A stretch of 64,000 bases of DNA, from positions 278,735,527-278,799,526 of the forward strand of contig OX336389.2 in assembly GCA_946902985.2 (NCBI GenBank), given 5' to 3'. Below are positions 56,190-64,000 of this stretch, in pieces; the first letter of the stretch is position 1; each line of letters begins with the position of its first letter. Both the position numbers and the translations under genes were made by a program. The notes beneath the pieces were generated by a model. It was not told the DNA's origin, searched no databases, and worked only from the letters and a program-made list of their open reading frames with translations. This DNA comes from Meconema thalassinum. Taxonomy: Eukaryota; Arthropoda; Insecta; Orthoptera; Tettigoniidae.

Positions 56190-56313
56190 GGCCCCAGTGC
56201 GAGCAGCCATCTTGTCTGTGACGTAGGCGAAGTAGTGACTCCGGTTGAGAAGACTTGTTTGTGAATTTCTTGTGAATAGCAGTGTGAGAATAGTTAGTGT
56301 TTTATAAAGTGTA
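56190..56313 (+). promoter_or_regulatory. promoter-like region of the THAP gene
   Basis: Upstream of the first ATG lie GCAGCCATCTTG at 56203-56214 (reverse complement CAAGATGGCTGC, a YY1-type site) and TGACGTAG at 56219-56226 (CRE half-site). No TATA box is evident. These motifs are common in TATA-less housekeeping promoters; function here is inferred. Confidence 0.5.
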
Positions 56314-56843
56314 ATGTCCAACTTTACATCCAACTTGTGTTGTGGTGCATCATGTAGCTGCAATAATCACGTAGCCTACAGGGTAAGTGTTAACACTTTA
56401 TTTCTCATTAATGATACAGGTTAATCAAACGCACGTGTGGTGCAGGTTATGTACGAACTTACGTTAGCCTAATATTGTGGATGTTAAGGACTATTACAAT
56501 GCATGCTAAGTTAATTATCTGTTAGATATTTAATGAATGTGTCTCTTTACAGGAAATCAGATGCTGTAATGTAGCTGGCTGTAAGAACAATTACAGATCT
56601 CAGCATGAAAATGTTTCTACATTTTCTCTCCCAAAGGACGAAAAATTAAGAAATATATGGCCTAGAAAAATTCCCACTGACTTCTCTAAAGTGAGCAAGC
56701 CTATAATTTGTATAAAGCATTTTCCTGATAGCTCTGTTATCAGGACAGAGCAAGTTGATGAGGAAATAAAGACATTTGCTAGGAGTTATCCGAAGTTGAA
56801 ACCTGATGCAGTATCTTCAATATTTTCGAATTTGCCAAGATAG
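56314..56843 (+). CDS. THAP-domain protein, two exons
   Basis: Exon 1 is 56314-56382 (ATG, 23 codons). The donor AGG|GTAAGT fits the consensus. The intron is 56383-56552 (170 bp) and ends TCTCTTTACAG. Exon 2 is 56553-56843 and stays in frame (phase 0), giving 119 residues. The THAP zinc-binding module has CCNVAGCKNNYRS (first two ligands), the conserved Trp in RNIWPRKIP, Cys and His in IICIKHFPDSS, and LKPDAVSSIF in place of the usual AVPTIF box. THAP domains bind DNA and occur in cellular regulators and in P-element-type transposases. The TAG at 56841 may be premature, since coding-like sequence continues. Retention of an intron argues against a processed pseudogene. Confidence 0.75.
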
Positions 56844-57522
56844 CTATCCACTCCTGGGCCTTCTTCTAGAAGACTGTGTGATGCAGAGGAAGAAAATCTC
56901 GGATAAAGCCATAGAAGCGAGCTTGGAAGACTTCAGACACTACGAAGAAGAGAATTCAGTGCACAGTCTATCGGATATATCTGAACACTTCTCCTCCAAC
57001 AGGAATAAATTTAAGCAGGAATGGACACATATCAAGACAGAAGACAAGTTGGTGAAGTGCTTGAAGAATTTGAGTGATGCAGTGCCCATAATTACAGGTT
57101 CTGTGTGTATTCTAAATAACCTCAGCATTGAGCTGGCTGTCAATGGGTTGCAGATTCCCAAACATAAAGTTCCACAAAACTTTCTTTGCATTACTGATAA
57201 AAATTCATTTGATGAATTAGCCTATTTCAGTTCATTGAAAATTCTGAGTGCGATGAAAATGGAAGAAAGTTATCAACAGTGAATGCTCCTGTGAACATCC
57301 TACAGAGAAGTTTTTCGAGTGATGATTGCACACCATTATAGTCTTTAATAGAGCAAATTAATTTTTTAGATGTTAGGCAAACAATCGTAGGTACAGTGGA
57401 GACACGTTACTCTTGGCAGCTTCCATGTAATATGTTCACTTGTCATCAGTGTACAAAACGTTACATCGGAGTGGTCATATTATATCTGCCTCATCCATCA
57501 AATCTTCAAAAGTTGCTTGGTA
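56844..57522 (+). pseudogene. coding-like continuation of the THAP gene in shifted frames
   Basis: After the TAG the same frame reads LSTPGPSSRRLCDAEEENL, then the signal moves by one base to a frame with LEDFRHYEEENSVHSLSDIS (to 57282, NFLCITDKNSFDELAYFSSL). It moves back near 57265 to a frame with IEQINFLDVRQTIVGTVETR and a Cys pair FTCHQCTKRY, crossing a TAG at 57339. A donor-like GGTAAGT lies at 57521. The pattern fits a longer ancestral THAP protein that has decayed by two stops and two shifts, or sequencing errors. No further exon was found. Confidence 0.5.
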
Positions 57523-58039
57523 AGTTTGATTTGAGTACTTTTGACATTATTGGGAGTATTGAGTAGCCTATCTCAGTCTAAAGAAGAATAATTTCTTGAA
57601 AGATCATGAATGTCCTTAAATTACTTTTACCGTAGTTCATTTTAATGGAAAAGTTGAACTGTATTCTTCTAAAGCCATGGCGAGACAAAGCCATTGGTCG
57701 CTACTTGGTTAGGCGACTATCTGGACCAAAATTATTGTTAGTAGTACAAGCAAGGAGGTCTGGGGTTAGGTTTGTGTTTGTACGCAAAGAATACTCTGTA
57801 TTGCCGGTACCAATAATGAGCGCTGGCAGCTGTCAAAGCTAACACGTGAGGAAATGCTGCGTTGCCACTGAGGCAGATCAAGACTCATAACATTCCAAGA
57901 AGCTTCCAGGAAGACACAAATACTGGGATCTGTGGTGTGTCAGCCGTATTCGTGTGAAGGGTCAATTAAACATTGCGATGTACGTGAGTTTAGGGGAATT
58001 TTTAGTTGCCTAATCGCTCTAGCTGCTACTAACTTAATT
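57523..58039. other. no gene recognised
   Basis: Sequence between the THAP locus and the transposase gene. A short frame at 57645-57842 has no recognisable domain. If the donor at 57521 is used, an acceptor should lie here or further on, but I cannot place one. Confidence 0.35.
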
Positions 58040-58734
58040 ATGGGTCTATTGCTTTCATAGCCCCCTCTTCGTCACTTGTGTCTGAATTGGATCTGGAATT
58101 GCTTTCCAGGGAAACGATGAACCAATCTACCCCATCATGGAGTATACATTCACGTTTCGTAGCCTCATCCAGTTCTCGTTGCACTATTAACACAAAACAC
58201 TTCCAGTTCTATGAAGTCACTTCCCTAATAGCCTAAACGGTAAGCTTCTCAACCTCACGGAGTGTGAAATTCTTATTATGCCGTGCTAGATAACCCTTCA
58301 CTTGACCCCATATAATTTCTATAGGATTGAAGTGGCAATGATATGGGGCAGCGTGATGATCTCATGGCCATGCTTTCTCGCCAGTTCATCCACGTGGTAG
58401 CCTACATGGGTTTAGGCTTGCGCTGCTGTATAAGGTTGAGAAGGATATTAATTCTGAATGAAAGTGGAACGCGGCTTATACACTTGTAGCAGACATGAAT
58501 GTACTTTATTACATACCTTGTGTCCTTGTTTCATTTTTTGGGCGATATTACGTATTGAAATTAGGAACCCTAATTAAAACTTACTACTGAAGCTCATATA
58601 TGTGCTAAAGTAAGTAAATATGTGTTTTTATTTTTTGCTATTTTAAAAACAGCTGCCATGCTTCGATAGCACTTGATCTCGTTTAACCGTCATCAAGGCT
58701 CACTGTAGCAGCACGCACCGAGGCACACATGTGA

Positions 58735-59006
58735 GATACAAAATCACTGTTGATAAAAAGAAGTGGGATGCAAAATCACTGTTGATAAAAAAAGAATCAT
58801 CGGGACACGTTCGGCAGTAACCATTGCCAAAACTCATTGATCTGGGCGCGTTAGGCTGTAACCATTGTCAAAAACCATTGGATTGGACAAAGTGAAGGTA
58901 AGAATGGTCGGGTGTAGGTGCAGCCTTGGCCGCGCGCTGTTAGCGGGGCATGGTTGACACAAAACCATTGATCTGGGCGCGTTAGGCTGTAACCTTTGTC
59001 AAAACC
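58735..59006 (+). repeat. short direct repeats within an insertion
   Basis: A 32-bp unit around CAAAATCACTGTTGATAAAA occurs twice (58739, 58771). A unit of about 41 bp around GGCGCGTTAGGCTGTAACC occurs at about 58845 and 58976, with a diverged third at 58808. They lie in the 1-kb stretch that separates two transposase pieces. Confidence 0.7.
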
Positions 59007-59899
59007 ACAGTTGTGCGGAAAAAAATACACGTACTTATTACAGGAGAGCGATATACTGCATAGTTATTACAGAGCAGATAACAAAAAACACTCATTTCAG
59101 CCGTACAGAGATGCGAAATATCGCACACACTAGCATAATTAGAGTCGTGAACTGAGTGCTGCGAACGAATGATGCCCACTAGAGACTGAATTGGGCACTT
59201 TTTTGTTTCACATTGTACCGTAAGGGCGAGGTTGGCAGTACTGTTATGGTACTTTTTTGAAGATTGATTTGAACAATGCCGCTCACTGCTGTAATTTTCG
59301 CTATATTTGGAATGGCTGGGTGGGTCACAGACGGCGGAGGAGGAAACATCTATTAAAACATTGCTTCCTGATTTATTTCTCATCCTTTTATAAGGTATTT
59401 TGGCTAATTCATGTATTATATGGAATGTTATCGCTCGTTCTATGTTCGTTCAGCACTACCGAGAAGGATTCCTTTTGTCCGAGAGCTGTCGCATAGTAGG
59501 CTACACGATGGCGGTCGAGCCATTCCAACATTCGCGGCTTCGTACTTGAAGTTGTTGGAGCTTATTCTATCTGTACTATGTGGTACGAAGCATTGTCCAT
59601 TACAATAACACTGTGTTCAGGGATGTTGGGTAACAATTGTTCCTGGAACCATTTTAAAAACTAGTTGTAGTCCATGTCTTCATGGTAATCACCAATTCTT
59701 TTCGACCTAAAGAGCAAAAGTGTATTATTAACAAAGTCGTTTGATAGCCCGGCATGTAGAATAATAAATCGACCCCCTCTGCCTGACGGCCCTTCCTTGT
59801 CCCCTGAACTGAGTTGTCACTCCAACCCTTAGACACTGTGTGACCAGCATTGACCCACATTTCACCTAACCACACAATATCCATAATATTTTTGCCCTA

Positions 59900-61440
59900 T
59901 TAACTTAAGTTTTGAATTTTCCAGTAGCCTATTTTCACCCAATTTTCATCAAATTTTGTAGGTTCTTTAAAGTGAGAATAATTAAGGGAATTCTAAACTT
60001 TGGAGCTATTTGGTTCAGTCATTTAGAAATTATAACATTTTATGTAATAAATATTCAAATTTTGAAAATGTCCCAGGTACATCAAATTTAAAGTTATCAA
60101 TCTAAAACTTCTATAGAATGATCATCAATGGTCTACAAATAAAAATTGGTATTACTTTTAAAATCAGTGCAAATGGTTTATTATTAAAATGTTTTTTTCT
60201 TAGAATGACCTGTTGTTCTGTTAAAATATGTCATTTTTTTCAAATTTGAACCTAAATATTTCTGAAAGTTATTAATATTTTTCAAAATGGATTCCACACA
60301 TTATTAAGACCACAAAGTTGTATGTGCAAACCAAGTTTGAAGGTAATGGGATCAAAACGCAGGCAACTGGAACATTTAAAATGCTGAAAAATACAGTATT
60401 GAGAAAAAGCTAACTTTATTAAAAAATACAGTATTTTAGTGGAATTTCCTGCATCAAGACTTCCCTGAGTTTACAAATCACTTTTCCCACACTTCAGAGG
60501 TAACTTATTACTAAACCCATCTTTCTCCCTGATGTTGACACGAAGATTTACTGCCACATTCACCACACAGGTCTGTAAACAAATTTTGGAGGGCACCCAT
60601 ATATGAATGAGAATGTGCTTGTCATTAACACTAGGTCTAACAGTATTCTCCTCACTAAAATAGGCCTATTCCAGTTTTCTGACACTGGCAGAAGAAGTAG
60701 TTGCAGCTGTTGAACTTGCATTACTTAACTTCACATGTAATATCACCACACTGTTTGTCAACATTCAAAATAGCACTATTCCATTTCTTTGTTTCACGGA
60801 CTTTCGGTTTATTCCATCGACTAGATACAGAATACATCTAATATACTGCACACAAATCTCTAAAATACCATTAACTTACACAAGTTTCACCACTCACAGT
60901 AAACCAATAAAAATATAATTCTTGCGAATAAACTTCACTAAAGCCACTGACCATCAAAATAAACAAAGACGCATGGTTCCACCATGTATCCAAAATGGCC
61001 TATACTTTACTACAAACCAAAATACTTCTGCTCGATGTTAAATATGTGCATGTGTATAGTAATGATATTCTTTTAGTGAATGCCATACAGCTAAAAATTA
61101 TATGGGATAAGAAAATAACATGTAGGCTACGGTAAGAAAGTTTCACACTTGACAAACATTGCCTAGGCTACTCATAACTGATAAATTTACCAACAGATGG
61201 CACCATAAGCTTGTATTCAGATGATTGGCATGATAATCTTGGCCAAGAGTATGAAATGACTACAAAATTGAGGGGTTTTTGGTTCTAGGAAGTAGGCGTT
61301 GCCCATTTCAAGACCTAAGCACGTGTTCTTTAAAAGCCCCCGTAAGGTATTTAAAAATGGCCGTACATAAAAAACAAATGTATATTTAAGTGCCCCAAGT
61401 GATAAGGTAACTTCTAGGGCATGAAACCAGATTTTGGTTT
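59900..61440. other. AT-rich stretch inside the transposase locus
   Basis: About 1.5 kb between coding pieces, rich in A and T, without coding or known repeat ends. It may be an intron or an insertion of an element I cannot identify. Confidence 0.4.
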
Positions 61441-62041
61441 TTTATTTGTAATTTTTGGCCTACAACTCAGTAGGGTCTCCCCATTTCATGTAGGAACTGA
61501 CACCTCAAAGCCACAATATCTGGCCTCTCCATGATCACCTTCCCCCCATTAATTTTCTCATATTTAAATCCCAGATCGTGCAACACTTTCAGTGAAGAAA
61601 GGCATCCTTGAAATTATTGTGCCTCTCTGAGCAAAAAACAAGAAGTTTGCGACATGTTGGAATTTCTTTCCTAAAATAATAGCTATAAATATGCCGTCTA
61701 ACAGCATCTTGTTGAAAGCCATCTAAATTAGTGACCACCCCTTCTCCATGCCTCTTCTTCCCTGGAGTTGATAGTTTAGACGGGCCAGCATCATCAGACA
61801 GGAACTTCCCTTCCGTCACTCGGTATGCAGTGATTTCACTCACACCAAGAGTCTTGGCAGTTCTTTTCCTCACCTGAACAAATGGAATCAGAGGTTCCTC
61901 CCGTAAGCGCATACTTTCCTCTTCTTCCTCCATAAAATTCCTCACCGCACATACCATCTCCTTTACTTGGCTATGGAGAGTCACACCACGGCCTGAAGTT
62001 GTTCTGTCGCAGAGAATGGATCCTGGGCCTTCCGCGAGCAT

Positions 62042-64000
62042 GTACCGATGCCATTTTTACACAATGAAAATAGACACGATGATGCAAATAAAAGAAATAA
62101 ACTCAAAATCTGTATATACACACGCTTCCAACAAAAACAGAACGATAACGCTTACTGTAGCCTATGAAAGAATAAGCAAATGCATTTCAATATATACACG
62201 GGATATTACTAATGGCAGTGACGAGTTAGTTCACAGTAGAACACTGCGTCAAACCATGTGCTCACTGCTGTGTCGGCATTCATTGCAACACTGCTCGCTG
62301 TTGCTATGGACACCGTTAACCCTCTTGTCTCCACTCCTCACCTCACCATTCAAGCGGATGGCAGCTTGCACCGTTCATCTTTTGTAAATCAGAGTATAAC
62401 ACATAGAATTTAACATGTATGCAGCGTTTAAACCCTAAGTGTTGTCCACGTTGTCATGGATGATGCCATTTTGTGTCTAGGGGAATTTTGTAAGTGTAAA
62501 TTCCATTCCATGTCCACATTAAAGCTATTGACACAAGTTGGCAGGCTTGTTTTGTTGAGATAAATTAGAGATGAAAATAGTACAAGAGTTAATACATGAC
62601 TCTATCGTTGCCAAGTCTGCAAGATACCAATGTAATTGATAGTGATTTTGTGCTGCATAAGGAAACGGTAGCCAGGCCGCTGGAAGCAAGTTAGACATGT
62701 CCAGTCCTCAAATTGTGTTCATGCATCTTTGTAACGATGAATTTGTAACCCACTAAGCTCCAGTGAGATTGAGAAATGGTGTCAGAAAAAATTAAAATCC
62801 TGAAGAGATCATGAATCATCAGCAGGGTATAATGGCTGTAGGCCCTATGTGCAGTGCAGGATTTTTTGAGAATATTAATAGCTGGAGGATATTAGATCCT
62901 AATAATCGCCAGTAATATATCCAAGATCAGCAAGATATCACCTTTATAGCCTACTTGGTGAAACCTGCAAACTTCATTTTCTACAATCTAAGATTCTTCC
63001 AGACAATGTGTTAATGTGCTTGAGATGCTTATATTTATAACCAATGTCCTAAATAAAATAATGTCTGTAATACATTTTGTGTGTGCTTATTATAATTAAG
63101 TGTAAACATTACTGTGTCATTGGATGAAGATTACTTGCAATTTGCTAGTGTTCTTGAAGATACGGGCATAGTTTTGTACTCCAGGGCCCTACCAATCACC
63201 ACATCCAGAATTCTCTGTTAAAGCTCTAGATTTACCCATTTCAAACCGATTTACCCAGTGTGTAGTACTGTTAACTGCTTATTTTCCATGTGGCCTGCAA
63301 GGATGCCCATGTTCTTTTTCAGGGGGAATGGATGTGGTGAGGAGTATACGATATTTTCTGGGAGGAAGGGGTAGGGGGGGGGGGACTGGGTATGTTATAA
63401 AATTCTTCATCCCCAGACCACCAGGGTGAAACAAAAAATAAGAAAAAATAATTAAAAGTTGAGGAATGCTTTCATTTGAATAATTTGAAGGGTCTCGTTT
63501 GACATTTGGTGGAGATCTTGGACATCTTATTGGGAGGGAGATACCATGTCCGTGTAGCCAGCATAGATCCAAATTACAATGGCAAGTGTGGTCTTTCTTT
63601 AATTTTAATAAATGGAACAGTTCCACCTACATGGAGTAGGGGTAAGTAAAGTGGCTTCTTGCCCAGGTGACCTGCTTTGCGAAGGAGTATTTGAAACCTG
63701 ATATGGGATTTATTCTTCAAAGCTTCGCTCAAACGCTCTTGATAGAATGATTTGAATCCCACTCCTTGCATCCTGGAAGTGTCTTCCCAACTCAACTGTA
63801 AATAAAAGCTAACTGAAAACCACTACCACATCCTTTTCTATTACAAGTACAGTACACACATAAGCGCATGGGGCTGATATCCACGACATTTCAATCCACT
63901 GAATTAACTCACAATGAACAAGTTTCCAAGGTCCTTCATTTGTAGTAATATACTTCGTTATAAAAATCTTGAGCCCATAAAACCATAAATTTAACCTAAG
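62042..64000. other. no gene recognised
   Basis: Upstream side of the minus-strand transposase gene. Short minus-strand open frames at 63795-63574 (with SFYQERLSEALKNKSHIRFQ) and 63626-63279 have no recognised domain. A G-run lies at 63373-63384. I see no SINE or LINE signature in this 2 kb. Confidence 0.4.

Larger units (their letters stand above)
58040..62041 (-). pseudogene. DDE transposase-like gene in dispersed pieces
   Basis: On the minus strand the pieces follow in protein order. N-terminus 62041-61589: RKRTAKTLGVSEITAYRVT (helix-turn-helix) and STPGKKRHGEGVVTNLDGF, followed in a shifted frame by SLKVLHDLGFKYEKINGGKV. After about 1.5 kb of unrecognised sequence: MDIVWLGEMWVNAGHTVSKG (59884-59654), where the expected DET is GEM, so the first catalytic Asp is lost. 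Then WFQEQLLPNIPEHSVIVMDN (second Asp, about 59640-59580). After another 1 kb: YHCHFNPIEIIWGQVKGYLA (about 58350-58280) with Glu. This order matches a widespread animal protein family with a DDE_3-like endonuclease fold. It may be an old transposon or a decayed domesticated gene. The separations may include introns and later insertions. Confidence 0.7.

Overview
The window is eukaryotic, repeat-rich, intron-containing DNA that looks like part of a large arthropod genome, most likely an insect. That assignment is an inference. It rests on many tRNA-headed SINE families, LINEs with microsatellite tails, Helitrons, hAT, Tc1 and mariner remnants, a Gypsy-type LTR retrotransposon, and the absence of any prokaryotic gene organisation. 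Only one stretch, a THAP-domain locus near 56.3-57.5 kb, looks like a spliced cellular gene. Almost everything else that can be identified is a mobile element or a tandem repeat.

Layout. 0-11 kb: one arm of a foldback element, SINEs of several families (one derived from 5S rRNA), a LINE 3' end and two non-autonomous Helitrons in opposite orientation. 11.3-24.05 kb: one LTR retrotransposon of about 12.75 kb with unusually long LTRs (2862 and 2875 bp), a 4-bp target duplication, a gag frame with three in-frame stops and a frameshifted pol (protease, reverse transcriptase, RNase H, integrase). 24.2-31.4 kb: a complete 1.17-kb foldback palindrome, more SINEs, and a minus-strand LINE carrying a SINE and a 700-bp hAT-like insertion. 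31.46-36.68 kb: a 5.2-kb hAT-like element with a perfect 8-bp target duplication; it contains a 32-bp-period minisatellite (ATCCGC-rich) split by an unidentified 2.9-kb block. 37-41 kb: an RTE-type LINE remnant, SINEs, a Tc1 fragment, a hAT MITE and a mariner remnant. 42.3-47.7 kb: a CR1-like LINE whose intact first ORF carries a 2A-like motif, a PHD finger and an SGNH esterase domain; its second ORF is broken by a SINE and a solo LTR. 47.7-54 kb: a minisatellite, two Helitrons in tandem, a Tc1 and a mariner pseudogene. 54.5-56 kb: SINE and LINE pieces. 56-57.5 kb: the THAP gene with a promoter-like region and one intron. 58-62 kb: a broken minus-strand DDE transposase gene. 62-64 kb: nothing recognised.

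For this answer I use local labels: SINE-1 to SINE-9 (tRNA-headed families), LINE-A to LINE-D. These are not published names. The insertion order can often be read from nesting: SINE and solo LTR inside LINE-D, SINE-8 and hAT inside LINE-B, SINE-5 inside LINE-A, SINE-6 inside a Helitron.
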